DNA from: Deltaproteobacteria bacterium
GTDB taxonomy: Bacteria > Bdellovibrionota > FAC87 > UBA2466
Reading direction: 5' to 3'
Assembly (NCBI GenBank): GCA_900299195.1
Contig: OMIX01000008.1
Span: 1-47,686, forward strand
DNA length: 47,686 nucleotides
Positions within the stretch are counted from its first letter, which is position 1; every line of letters begins with the position of its first letter. The notes below the pieces were generated by a model. The model saw nothing but the letters and a program-made list of their open reading frames with translations. It was not told the DNA's origin and made no database searches. A program made the position numbers and the translations under genes. This document shows positions 1 through 8,805 of this stretch, one piece after another.

Positions 1-72
1 ACTTGGGACAAGCTCGAAATTGAGATTCGCTATGCAGCTCAAGCTCAAACCAACCTCGAGACGTTCCTTTGA
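1..72 (+). CDS. C-terminal end of an unidentified protein, cut by the window edge
   Basis: Frame 1 reads 23 codons from the first base to a TGA at 70-72. The peptide is amphipathic (begins TWDKLEIEIRY, ends LETFL) and has the look of a real protein end, but it is too short to assign to a family. It would be convergent with the minus-strand membrane protein at 249-1868. It could also be a chance open frame, since 24 codons without a stop is not rare. Confidence 0.3.
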   Translation, partial: TWDKLEIEIRYAAQAQTNLETFL

Positions 73-223
73 ATTTTATAAATTTTAGTTCTGGTAAAGC
101 GCACCAACGCGCGAGATGATGTCCTGGGGTCATCAAGTCCTCCTTTTAGATTTAGTCCGAAACCAAATCTTGTCAGGTGACTTGCTTGACCCTCTGCATT
201 CCACTATCTGAGTTCAAGAGCCT

Positions 224-246
224 ATTTTAAACGCTTGCAAAAGCGT
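224..246 (-). terminator. Possible rho-independent terminator after the membrane protein at 249-1868
   Basis: On the minus strand a six-base-pair hairpin (ACGCTT, loop TTGC, AAGCGT; 231-246) lies directly beyond the stop codon at 249 and is followed by TTAAAAT. The stem is short and the T tract is interrupted, so it would be a weak terminator. Confidence 0.35.
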
Positions 247-248
247 CA

Positions 249-1868
249 CTACTTTTCTGTTGATTCTATTCTTTTGAGTAAATACATGAGTTTATTTTTC
301 TGTCCCCAGTAGGACCGGTAGGCAACCTTGTCTATTTCTCGAAATCCCGGGAGTGGTGAAAAACTAACTACGTGAGTGAATGTGTTTGGGTTTGACCAAG
401 ACCAAGGTTCCTTTTCGATAGCACCAGTAAATTCGTACCCACCATTCAAATCCCTCGGCAAAACTTTATAATGATCTAACGCCAATCCAATCAACTTCCA
501 TCTGCCCTCATTCCATCGAAAATAGTCTGAAACTAATGTCGTTGAAAAAATGAAGTTCACAGCAACCAATAATATGCACCCAACAATTCTCTTCCTATTG
601 AAACCATCTGAGCAAACACTACGTAAAAACAAATACAGGGAACCAGGTAATAGCAAAATCAAATATCTATCGAGGTGGCCATTGCGTACAACCAACATCC
701 CAAAATAAAACCCTGAAAAACAGAGCAAAACTCGAACTGCATTCGAAATTTTTGAATCCCCGAATACGATGATCAACCCCAATATTATTCTGCGCGCACC
801 CAACAATCCGAACACGGTTAGCACAACTCTAATAGGATATGTAATCACAATTTCCCTCGACCCTAGTAACACTTCATTAAGACCAAAAAAACCATAATTG
901 GATAATAAATTATTGAAGAAAGGAAATCCCAACCCAAACATTAAAAGCACCCCAGTAAGAAAAGTACAAAACAGAAAAGTTTTCCTGAATATTCGTTGAT
1001 GCTTTATTGGAAGTTCATGGCTCGGAACTTCCGGCAACAGCACTAGAGGAAAAAAGGGGAAACCTAGACATAACAAGTATTCATAGGGTCTCTGAAGGCA
1101 TTTGAAATCACCCAAAAGTTCCAGAGGAGGCGATTTTAGGGGGGAAATTTGAGCCCACCAAACATGAATCACTGGGAGAGAAATCAAAAAAACACCTAAT
1201 TGAATGAACATTTTTAGATGGTTTTTATTTTTTAACAACTCAACTGATTTTAGTTGCGATTTCCTTTTCGTGCTCAAAACGAAAATTAGAAATACTGAAA
1301 TGGGCAACAAAAATAAAAACTGTCGTTGAGCCACTCCAACCCATGTAGAAATTGCCGCCAATAAAAAGTTTAACCAGGTGGAGGAGTCTAGAAACCTTCC
1401 TAAAGCCAAAATTCCCAGGCAACCAAACAACACAGCTAGAGAATCAGTCATAAAAGACAAAGAAACACTCAAAAAAGGGGGCCACAAGAAAATTGAACTC
1501 ACTGCTAAAAAACTAATATAAACTCTTAACTTGTTTTTGATAGCTAATTGCAATCCCTCTAGGGAGACGGAAACTATCAGCAAGGCGGCAAAGAATCCCG
1601 ATACTGCGCCCAAAACTCGTAAAGGAAAATAGATTGTTTCAGTTTTAGAAACCAACAATATTCCAAGAAGTACTTGCGGAATGCCCCAGGCATATTGACT
1701 AAACGGAACCGTAAATGTTCCTTGCTTAATCGTCTCTACAACATTCGCTGTATAAACCCAATCATCATTCAAAGGAAACTCACCCCACGGACCAACTATT
1801 AAAATGGCTCCGAAGAATAGAGCAACAATAGCGAAATAAAAGATTGGGCGGGAATTCAAATTAAACAT
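249..1868 (-). CDS. Polytopic membrane protein, GT-C (family 39/83-like) glycosyltransferase
   Basis: The 539-residue product is strongly hydrophobic, with about a dozen membrane segments. Segment one (about residues 9-28) is followed by a loop containing N34-D35-D36-W37, the place and type of acidic motif used by lipid-linked-sugar glycosyltransferases of the GT-C fold (ArnT, PMT and relatives). Such enzymes move a sugar from a polyprenyl-phosphate donor to an acceptor outside the inner membrane. The C-terminal 90 residues are soluble and rich in W and Y. It is separated from the main minus-strand cluster by 575 bases, so it probably has its own promoter. The family is inferred from fold features; substrate unknown. 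Confidence 0.65.
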   Translation of the reverse strand: MFNLNSRPIFYFAIVALFFGAILIVGPWGEFPLNDDWVYTANVVETIKQGTFTVPFSQYAWGIPQVLLGILLVSKTETIYFPLRVLGAVSGFFAALLIVSVSLEGLQLAIKNKLRVYISFLAVSSIFLWPPFLSVSLSFMTDSLAVLFGCLGILALGRFLDSSTWLNFLLAAISTWVGVAQRQFLFLLPISVFLIFVLSTKRKSQLKSVELLKNKNHLKMFIQLGVFLISLPVIHVWWAQISPLKSPPLELLGDFKCLQRPYEYLLCLGFPFFPLVLLPEVPSHELPIKHQRIFRKTFLFCTFLTGVLLMFGLGFPFFNNLLSNYGFFGLNEVLLGSREIVITYPIRVVLTVFGLLGARRIILGLIIVFGDSKISNAVRVLLCFSGFYFGMLVVRNGHLDRYLILLLPGSLYLFLRSVCSDGFNRKRIVGCILLVAVNFIFSTTLVSDYFRWNEGRWKLIGLALDHYKVLPRDLNGGYEFTGAIEKEPWSWSNPNTFTHVVSFSPLPGFREIDKVAYRSYWGQKNKLMYLLKRIESTEK

Positions 1869-2443
1869 CTCATTTGGAAAATTTCTAATTCGTTAAAACT
1901 ACCTTAATTATCAGATTTTAAAAATGGGAATTTTGAACATTTCTAGACAGCAAAACCTGTTGAAACCTTTCATTTTCCAATGTACTCATAGTGACTTTGA
2001 CTTGCACACGTATTCTAACCTATGAAATTAGTACGATTAAAAAATTGTAATAGAACTTCCGGATTAAACAGGGCAAGTAGGGGTTTTTTGAGAAGAACCA
2101 TGCTCTTAAAGGCCTCTAACTCTGCTCCGATAGCGAATGAAAATCAATTGACGAATCGCTGTCTATCGGCCGAAATTCTCCTGGCATATTCTACATTCTT
2201 CCTGGTGTATCTGGCACTTAAAGAAACCACATTAGGTTTCGTTGTAGGGACTGATGCCCATCTTTGCATATAAGATCATGCACGGAGGCGCAAAAGGACT
2301 TGGAACCTTAATAGGATTTTCCGGTGTTAGATCACTTTTCGGTGCATTAGTTTTAATATTGAAAACGCGAATTCAAGGGTTGGGAAGATGCTAGAAAGCT
2401 TTTACAAGCTAAAAAATAAATGTGATCGAGATATTTTAGTCGA
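1869..2443. other. 575-base gap with possible gene remnants
   Basis: No convincing gene. A plus-strand frame of 83 codons (2022-2273) has no ribosome binding site or recognisable motif. An overlapping short frame, 2254-2394, encodes 46 residues ending in a hydrophobic stretch and a basic tail, which resembles the end of a membrane-associated protein. Both could be relics of a decayed gene. A 5-bp hairpin (AGCTT, loop TTAC, AAGCT) lies near 2397-2410 without a T tract. The promoter of the 249-1868 gene should lie at the left end. Confidence 0.3.
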
Positions 2444-3616
2444 TTAGTTACCCTTTGGCGCCAGTTGTTCTTTAAATACCTGATTAAAATAGTCGACATA
2501 GGCGGAAACTACTTTTTTCTGCTCGAACTTTAGTTTCACCCTCTCCATCGCAGCCTTCGAAAAACAGATTCTTTCCTCTTTGTTTTCACACAACCTTTTA
2601 ATGGCCGATGCGAGCGAACCAACATCCCCAGCCGGAACCAGTATCCCAGTTTTTCCATCTTCAATCGCATCAGAAACTCCATAAATTTGAGTTCCAATTG
2701 CGGGAATGCCAGAGGCAGCCGCCTCGAGTATCACCATACCGAATCCCTCTCGATAACTAGGCAGGCAAAGGAAATCGGCCGCTTTTAATATGTTCTCCGG
2801 TTCTCTGGTGAAAGGTTTTTTTATGATTCTTTTTAAAATATCAGTTGGAATTTTTTTCAAGCACTCACTAACGCAATCAGCTTCCGTCGGGCCAACTATC
2901 AAAAGCCAAAGATCTTTTTGAGTTGATGCCAAATCAGAAAAGGCCTGAATCAATTCGACAATTCCCTTGTCTGCATTTAACCGCCCCAGAAATACACATA
3001 CCAAAGCTCCGAATGGAATATTTAAAGACTCGCGCATTCTTAGACGTATTTTTTGATCCGGCTTAAATCGTTCAGTGTCCACACCACAAATGGACCCACT
3101 CCCCAAAACTTTTATCCTTCCCATCGGAGCCACCCCTTCATTCTCAAGGAATTGTCGTTCTCCGAAGCTTACAGCCAACACATCGGTGGCAAACCTAACA
3201 ATGAAACCATCCATGATCTTTAACAAAGCACGCAAAAAACCTGTTTTTGAAGCCCACACTTCACCCTGAAAAATATGAACTCTGTTGGGTACGCCCGCTA
3301 AAAAAGCTGCCAGAATCCCAAGAAGACCCGCCTTAGGAACAAGGGTTATAACTCCCTGAAATTGCTCTCGTCGAAAGAATCGCCATAATTGGTATAAAGC
3401 CACCCCATCACTTAAAGGGGCAATCTTTCTTTCGATACCAACCCCGATCTCTCTCAAGGGAATATTTAATGGATGCACATAGGAATCGCTCTTCGGATTA
3501 TAAATCAGTGTGACATCATAATTTCGAACTAGTTCGAGCAAATGTTTTTTAAAAAAAAATTGCACCGTGAGTGGCGTTGCGGATACAATGCAAATTTTGG
3601 GTCTGGCAGAAGTCAT
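2444..3616 (-). CDS. GT4 family glycosyltransferase
   Basis: The 390-residue protein has the two-domain GT-B layout. The N-terminal Rossmann half begins ICIVSATPLTVQFF and runs to about residue 195. The C-terminal half opens with the nucleotide-binding strand and G211-R212-L213, and carries the retaining-enzyme E-x7-E signature at E290 and E298 (SYREGFGMVILEAAASGIP). It should transfer a sugar from a nucleotide donor to the growing lipid-linked glycan on the cytoplasmic face. Its ATG overlaps the stop of the upstream GT2 gene by four bases, so the two are translationally coupled. It is the last gene of the long minus-strand run. Donor and acceptor cannot be told from sequence. Confidence 0.9.
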   Translation of the reverse strand: MTSARPKICIVSATPLTVQFFFKKHLLELVRNYDVTLIYNPKSDSYVHPLNIPLREIGVGIERKIAPLSDGVALYQLWRFFRREQFQGVITLVPKAGLLGILAAFLAGVPNRVHIFQGEVWASKTGFLRALLKIMDGFIVRFATDVLAVSFGERQFLENEGVAPMGRIKVLGSGSICGVDTERFKPDQKIRLRMRESLNIPFGALVCVFLGRLNADKGIVELIQAFSDLASTQKDLWLLIVGPTEADCVSECLKKIPTDILKRIIKKPFTREPENILKAADFLCLPSYREGFGMVILEAAASGIPAIGTQIYGVSDAIEDGKTGILVPAGDVGSLASAIKRLCENKEERICFSKAAMERVKLKFEQKKVVSAYVDYFNQVFKEQLAPKGN

Positions 3617-4416
3617 GCGCTCACCAACCTAATCATCGCACGACGAAGAAATTTAACAAAAGACCAGAAGCTAGCGAAAGCGATTTCTAATTTAGTTAGC
3701 TTTCCCTTTCGATGTAAAAACCAAAATGTTTTTAACTCCTCCACTTCATGCCCCCAGAGATTTTCGCTAAGCCCCCCCTTGCTATATTCAGCTCTAAACG
3801 AAAAAGCCAGTTTTTCATTCAATCGATAAGTGGGATAACCCTCCGCAACTAGGGAGAGCCAAAGCCTATAATCCTCTGAAAATCGAGCTGTACCAAAACG
3901 ATAAGGAATGTCTCTACGGACCATTGCTGTCCGTGTTAAGATGCGGTTTGAAACAAGCATCTCCTTAAACGTCACTCGCTGGGCTGGAGGTTCGATATCT
4001 ATGTCAGTGTTTAAACTTCCACTAAAGACTCTAGAATCGTGCCCAACAAGAACAACTTCCGAATGTTGATTCAGCCAATTCCACTGAACCTCCAACTTGC
4101 GTGGGTGCCAAGCATCATCAGCGTCAAGAAAAGCGAGCCAGGGTTGCGTGGCTGATTCCCATCCGTGATTCCGTGCCACTCCAGGCCCCCCATTCTTTTT
4201 TAGAGAGAGGACTTTGATTAGATCTTCTTTTCCTTTCGTCAAAGATATTATGAAATCTCCCGTTTGATCACCGCTGGCATCATCTACAATAATAATCTCT
4301 TTTGGGGGCAAACTCTGATCCAGAATTGAGTTTAATGCCACCTCAAGACTTGGCCCACAACGATAACAAGGAACGATGACGCTAATGGGAGCCAACTTAA
4401 TATCAGGACTTCGCAC
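3613..4416 (-). CDS. GT2 family glycosyltransferase
   Basis: A 267-residue GT-A fold enzyme. It starts with the canonical strand ISVIVPCYRCGPSL, then IIIVDDASGDQT (D45-D46 for nucleotide binding) and the metal-binding D98-A99-D100 in FLDADDAWHP. No membrane helix is present, so it is a soluble inverting transferase that would act on the lipid-linked oligosaccharide. The start codon is GTG (4414-4416) and lies 14 bases inside the upstream GT4 gene, as expected in a compact operon. The C-terminal 40 residues are basic and aromatic, possibly for membrane contact. The sugar specificity is unknown. Confidence 0.9.
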   Translation of the reverse strand: MRSPDIKLAPISVIVPCYRCGPSLEVALNSILDQSLPPKEIIIVDDASGDQTGDFIISLTKGKEDLIKVLSLKKNGGPGVARNHGWESATQPWLAFLDADDAWHPRKLEVQWNWLNQHSEVVLVGHDSRVFSGSLNTDIDIEPPAQRVTFKEMLVSNRILTRTAMVRRDIPYRFGTARFSEDYRLWLSLVAEGYPTYRLNEKLAFSFRAEYSKGGLSENLWGHEVEELKTFWFLHRKGKLTKLEIAFASFWSFVKFLRRAMIRLVSA

Positions 4417-5566
4417 GATTCACCGCGGTCATTAAAAGGTTATCCATCGTCTGAATAAAAAGTTGCTGCACTCGAATAGGGTCGAAGCGGTCATCCCTTT
4501 TTGGCGCCACCCTTCCCTTAGCAGCAGCTCTGATTATACTTTCCACAATCTCTTCCACTCGCAAAGGGTTAAAATACTCGGGATAATCTCCCAAAACCTC
4601 GTGAAGCACAGGCAAATCGGAACACGCCAAGGGAACCCCAAGCTCCATGGCCTCAAGACCCACTCGCCCGAAGCCCTCTCCAAGCGAGGGATAAACAACA
4701 ACATCTGAGGCTTGATAATGAGCAACTAGTTGGGATTGATCAATGCGCCCTAAAAATACGATGTTTTCATGAATAGCGATCGGAATCTTCGCTAGTTCTC
4801 TTTCCCAGCCAGCATCTTGCTCTCCTGCTATCGCAAGTTTTGCTTTTATTTTTCGATCAAAAATCAAAATTTTTACTGCCTCAAGTAATTTTCCAATATT
4901 TTTTCTAAAATCGCTTCCCCCCACATAAAAAACCTTCAAAACACCAACGTCATCGGCTTTTAACTTATTAGCCGCGACTTGCACATCTTCCTGTAAACGA
5001 CAGTCAAAAACCTTAGTACAGTTTGGAATGACAGAAATCTTGTTAGTATTCAATCCATACAGACTAGAGATCGCTTTCTTGCTCGATTCCGAAACCGTCA
5101 CCACATGCGATACTCGCTTTAAATTGCGCCTTAACATGTGTAGATAGTAGGCCCTTATCCTTAACGGATAAACATGAGGCAAATCACTAAAACAGGTGTC
5201 GTGAATTGTCATGACTGAGGGAATCTTCTTCGGCAACCGGACATCATGGTAAGGGGTAAAAACGAAATCAGGCTGTATTCGCCTAATCGAACGTGGAAAT
5301 ATAAAATTATCATAAAAAGGATGTCGCATAGCCCTGGGTAATTTGCTTGGCCAGGGCACCTCGTGAAACCTACAATTAGGTAACGAATTCAAAACGCCCA
5401 AATTAAACATAGGGCTGACGAGCGAAAATTGAATTTCGGGACGACTACTTACCCACGACAAAAGGAGCGGTTTAAAAAAGCCAGAAATGCCTCCGGAGTA
5501 AAGCGCAAGATTTTTAGTGTCTACTAGAACATGAAGCTTGTGTTGGGAACTTTTCATTGTCGACAT
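4403..5566 (-). CDS. GT4 family glycosyltransferase (mannosyltransferase-like)
   Basis: The 387-residue GT-B protein has an N-terminal acceptor domain with the HDTC region (TIHDTCFSDLP) common to GDP-mannose-dependent GT4 enzymes, a donor domain from about residue 210 (FYVGGSDFRKNIGKLLEA), and the E-x7-E signature at E297 and E305 within YPSLGEGFGRVGLEAMELG. The HD...R-K-N arrangement resembles WbaZ and MtfA-type mannosyltransferases, and GDP-mannose should be available because gmd lies at 22955-23959, but the donor is inference. The gene overlaps the upstream membrane protein by 13 bases and the downstream GT2 by 14. Confidence 0.9.
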   Translation of the reverse strand: MSTMKSSQHKLHVLVDTKNLALYSGGISGFFKPLLLSWVSSRPEIQFSLVSPMFNLGVLNSLPNCRFHEVPWPSKLPRAMRHPFYDNFIFPRSIRRIQPDFVFTPYHDVRLPKKIPSVMTIHDTCFSDLPHVYPLRIRAYYLHMLRRNLKRVSHVVTVSESSKKAISSLYGLNTNKISVIPNCTKVFDCRLQEDVQVAANKLKADDVGVLKVFYVGGSDFRKNIGKLLEAVKILIFDRKIKAKLAIAGEQDAGWERELAKIPIAIHENIVFLGRIDQSQLVAHYQASDVVVYPSLGEGFGRVGLEAMELGVPLACSDLPVLHEVLGDYPEYFNPLRVEEIVESIIRAAAKGRVAPKRDDRFDPIRVQQLFIQTMDNLLMTAVNRAKS

Positions 5567-7224
5567 TTGAGGGGTGCCAAAACCTGGACAACGCCTTCAC
5601 CTTCAAAAAAATGCGCCTGAGGCCTCTTTAATTCTTCCCAAACAAAATACCCTTCCGGGATCGTCTGCTTATCTCCGCTCTTAACCTCTCTTAAAATAAC
5701 CAAATCCTTTGCCTCATCTCTTTTTTGGTTCAACCTTTTGTCAGGACGAAGGGACTCAATCGACTCACCCACAAAAAATGGTGCTAACTGTAATTGAGTA
5801 AATGGGGTAATCACAGCAAACAAAGAGTCCTTGGTCATATTATACTGGTAGTTGACTTCGCAATTTTTCAAAAAAGGACTCTCCAGCATTTGGCGAAGCC
5901 GAAGATAATAATGCTGGTTTTCAGCTGGCCACTTTTGTCTTCGCGTCTCGCTGATAGTGTCCTTCATCAATTTCAATTGGAGAGAATTTTTTGAGGGGAA
6001 ATAATAGTTTCCCGAGTTGGGGCCAAAAGCACTGAAAGCCATCCACAAGATCATTATATAAACAACAATCTGAAGTCTTTTCTGATTGAACCAAGCCACC
6101 AAGGGAATAAACCCAACGGCACTTGCGGTCGCAAAACGAAAGACTTCGACGCCATGGAGAACTGTACTAAGAAAAACCAGGCTCGCAAAAGCCAGCTTTG
6201 TGTTTTCCATGTCATAGATCTCTTTCGTGCCGGACCGAGTTCGGAGGCATTTCAGTGAGGAAATCAAGATCAACAGGCAAGCCATCGGTGCAAACATCAA
6301 CAGGATCCAACGACCATCCCAAAATTTCAGTGCCTGAATGGCATTACGGGTAGCATTTATCAAAAGGCTAACGAGAACGGAGTGGGATGCTGGAAAAAAT
6401 TGTTTGGCAAAAAGGCGGGGAAAATCAAAGTTTTGAATTTTCCAATACTCAAGGAGCTTATTGTTGAGTAGATAAATAAAAAAGAACACGGCAGGAAGGA
6501 AAACCCCGCTCAATCTCACAACCGTCGATTTCATCCAGTTTTCATCGCGGCCCGAAAGCTTATCTATAATTCCAAAAAAGAGAATAATTGCTGTGAGAGG
6601 CAACAAGAGGCCCTCTCGGCAAAGAACTGCAAACCCAAAAAGGATCCCCCCCAAAAAAGTAAGTGAGACCCGAGAATGCCTTAGTGACAGGAGAAGGCCC
6701 CCAAATAAAAAAGGACTTGCTATGTAGTTGGCCCACGGGGACATGGTTACTGGGTGGAATAAATAGGTAAGCAGAACACAAATTAAGGCTGTCCACTGGT
6801 TTTTTAAAACCCCAAGCGACATGCGAAATATGCAATACAAAGCAACAGAATAAAACAATGCTGTCACTGAGATGAGAGAGATCAAATCTCTCCCCAACTC
6901 TTCAAACGCATATCTATGAATCAACGTCGGCAGGATACCATACTGGATGAATATTTCCTTGTAGGGCAGCTTGCCCGTGCTCAGATCTTTTGCATTGGAC
7001 AGCATCAACCCCCAATGATGAGGATCCACTGTGTACTGTCCCTGCCAAACTGAGAAAAAGAAAGCGCCAATACAAACGAAAATTACAATAAGATGGAAAG
7101 ATAGGGCACCTACTCTACGTTCTTTACTTCCCACCTCAAGAATCTTTGCATCTCTTTTGATCCGCATCAAAATCTGGCACAACCTCTCACGCCCGTGACT
7201 TAAATTAAATACTCCAAATCTCAT
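5554..7224 (-). CDS. Large membrane protein, putative GT-C glycosyltransferase with HH...QYG signature
   Basis: A 556-residue multi-spanning protein with a basic cytoplasmic N-terminus (about 40 residues), ten or more membrane helices and a soluble C-terminal domain from about residue 410. The first extracytoplasmic loop holds D67-P-H69-H70, then G84-x2-P87-x2-E90-I-x2-Q94-Y-G96. The gene at 17604-19424 carries the same signature with the same spacing, so the two are probably members of one family. The location (loop after helix one) matches the catalytic loop of GT-C enzymes. It could instead be an oligosaccharide polymerase, since the cluster has no other clear Wzy. Its ATG overlaps the flippase stop by four bases. 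Confidence 0.6.
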   Translation of the reverse strand: MRFGVFNLSHGRERLCQILMRIKRDAKILEVGSKERRVGALSFHLIVIFVCIGAFFFSVWQGQYTVDPHHWGLMLSNAKDLSTGKLPYKEIFIQYGILPTLIHRYAFEELGRDLISLISVTALFYSVALYCIFRMSLGVLKNQWTALICVLLTYLFHPVTMSPWANYIASPFLFGGLLLSLRHSRVSLTFLGGILFGFAVLCREGLLLPLTAIILFFGIIDKLSGRDENWMKSTVVRLSGVFLPAVFFFIYLLNNKLLEYWKIQNFDFPRLFAKQFFPASHSVLVSLLINATRNAIQALKFWDGRWILLMFAPMACLLILISSLKCLRTRSGTKEIYDMENTKLAFASLVFLSTVLHGVEVFRFATASAVGFIPLVAWFNQKRLQIVVYIMILWMAFSAFGPNSGNYYFPSKNSLQLKLMKDTISETRRQKWPAENQHYYLRLRQMLESPFLKNCEVNYQYNMTKDSLFAVITPFTQLQLAPFFVGESIESLRPDKRLNQKRDEAKDLVILREVKSGDKQTIPEGYFVWEELKRPQAHFFEGEGVVQVLAPLKCRQ

Positions 7225-8720
7225 AGGATGAGTCCAGCTCTCTGTCCCCTCTTAATCGGAAAATCCAAAACCCTCAGTCCCAAAGCTAGGGCCAAGGATA
7301 ACGCCAGAAAACTTGTTCCACTGACTGCCAGCGATATCCCTTGGTAGAAAACATTCACCCCAGAATAATAATTAGAGACCACCTGCAAAGGGATGATAAT
7401 CGCTAGGATTGCTCGAACAATCCACATAAACACCTTAGCAACATCTCTCAATTGCCACATTGCCCCTCTAGCCAATAGAACAAATGCTACAATTAGTCCC
7501 GCCAAACTCGAAATTAGCCAATGAATCTGAGCCAATACAATCGAATGAGTCAAATTTGCAACTGTAAGAAGAGCGACTCCGGCTACGCTCATTATCAGCC
7601 CAACAAGCACAGTCTCCCGGCCTCGGCCCTGCGAGACAAGGGCTCGAATGCCCAGGGATACTAGTCCTACGGTCACAGCGGCAAAAACAGTTAAACTCAA
7701 CGCTCGGCAGGTAAGCTCAAGCGATGCTTTTCCAAAGGCGCCCCGTGCAAAAAGAAAACGTACAATAGAATAGCGCCATTTAAAAACATAAGCACTACAC
7801 GCCAAAAGCACAAAACCCAAAAAGCTAGATGCTTTTGTTATCAGTCGAAACATTCCCGAGTTATTTCCTTCTGAGTTAAGATCTAAAAATCGAGGCCACA
7901 AGAGATTAATGAGGGAAAGAGGAATGATACTGATAATTACATTAACAAGAGAGACAGCATATTGATAAGCAGCCACAGAACCAGTTAACAAATGGCTCAT
8001 CGTCCATCTTTCATAAAACAGATAGCCGTGAGATATGAAATAATTAAATATCAGCGATCCAAACATGGACAAAAAAGTAGAGTCGCCTATTAATTTCAGG
8101 CCCCGCCAACGAAAACCCAGCCCTGATTTTTTTAGCTGCCGCCAGGAGAAAAAAAGTGTAAGCGTTTGGCCAAAAAACAGGCTTATTAGTAGTGCATAAA
8201 CTCCTATTTTACTCGCAAGTAGAGCGATACAAATCACCGAACCTATGGCTGCGATCAAACGAGCCACGACTTGATAGATCACAAGATCAAAACTCGTGAG
8301 TAGGGCATTGCAAGTCTCCGACAAAGCAAACAAGGCAATGTAGGGCACAAATGCTTTCAATAGGTAAGCACTCCCATTTACCTCTGGTTTGTCAAAAAAA
8401 CCGAAACTTAGTGTCACAAAAAAAACAATGCTAACCACTACTGAAACACTTGCAACGGCAAAGAAACCAGCCGTCAAAACTTCATTTGCTTCTTGTTTGT
8501 TTCTCTTAGCTTTCTGAAACACCAAGGGAACAAACGCTTCTCTGAACGGATGAACATAAAAAGTAACCACCCCCGCCAAAGCCAACCCTAACCAATAGAC
8601 ATCCATGATGGGTCCCGTTCCAAAATGGTAAGATGTCAACATCTGTGAAACCAGGCTAAACAAATAGGTTATAGTGGATAAAACAACCAAGGCTCCAAAC
8701 TGCAAATGAATATGTCTCAT
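7221..8720 (-). CDS. MurJ/MviN-superfamily lipid-linked oligosaccharide flippase
   Basis: About 499 residues with some 14 membrane helices and almost no soluble part. The N-terminal part (STITYLFSLVSQMLTSYHFG, then DVYWLGLALAGVVTFYVHPFREAFVP) has the layout of MurJ-type MOP flippases, which move polyprenyl-linked glycans across the inner membrane. In this cluster it would play the role of Wzx for the polysaccharide repeat unit. I chose the ATG at 8718-8720: it has GGGAAAACG upstream and gives a normal MurJ-like N-terminus. The longer frame starts with TTG at 8831 and would overlap the upstream gene by 26 bases; this remains possible because the cluster is so compact. Confidence 0.8.
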   Translation of the reverse strand: MRHIHLQFGALVVLSTITYLFSLVSQMLTSYHFGTGPIMDVYWLGLALAGVVTFYVHPFREAFVPLVFQKAKRNKQEANEVLTAGFFAVASVSVVVSIVFFVTLSFGFFDKPEVNGSAYLLKAFVPYIALFALSETCNALLTSFDLVIYQVVARLIAAIGSVICIALLASKIGVYALLISLFFGQTLTLFFSWRQLKKSGLGFRWRGLKLIGDSTFLSMFGSLIFNYFISHGYLFYERWTMSHLLTGSVAAYQYAVSLVNVIISIIPLSLINLLWPRFLDLNSEGNNSGMFRLITKASSFLGFVLLACSAYVFKWRYSIVRFLFARGAFGKASLELTCRALSLTVFAAVTVGLVSLGIRALVSQGRGRETVLVGLIMSVAGVALLTVANLTHSIVLAQIHWLISSLAGLIVAFVLLARGAMWQLRDVAKVFMWIVRAILAIIIPLQVVSNYYSGVNVFYQGISLAVSGTSFLALSLALALGLRVLDFPIKRGQRAGLIL

Positions 8721-8805
8721 CGTTTTCCCAAATAAAACATTGCACGCAAAAGCCCGACATGCGAAGGACCAAACTGGCTTCGAAGGTATGTTTTGGCTGA
8801 TAAAA

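Noticed and set aside
2022-2273. 83-codon plus-strand open frame
   Set aside because: No ribosome binding site, no recognisable motif, and an overlapping frame shows equal signs of relic sequence; mentioned only as a possible remnant.
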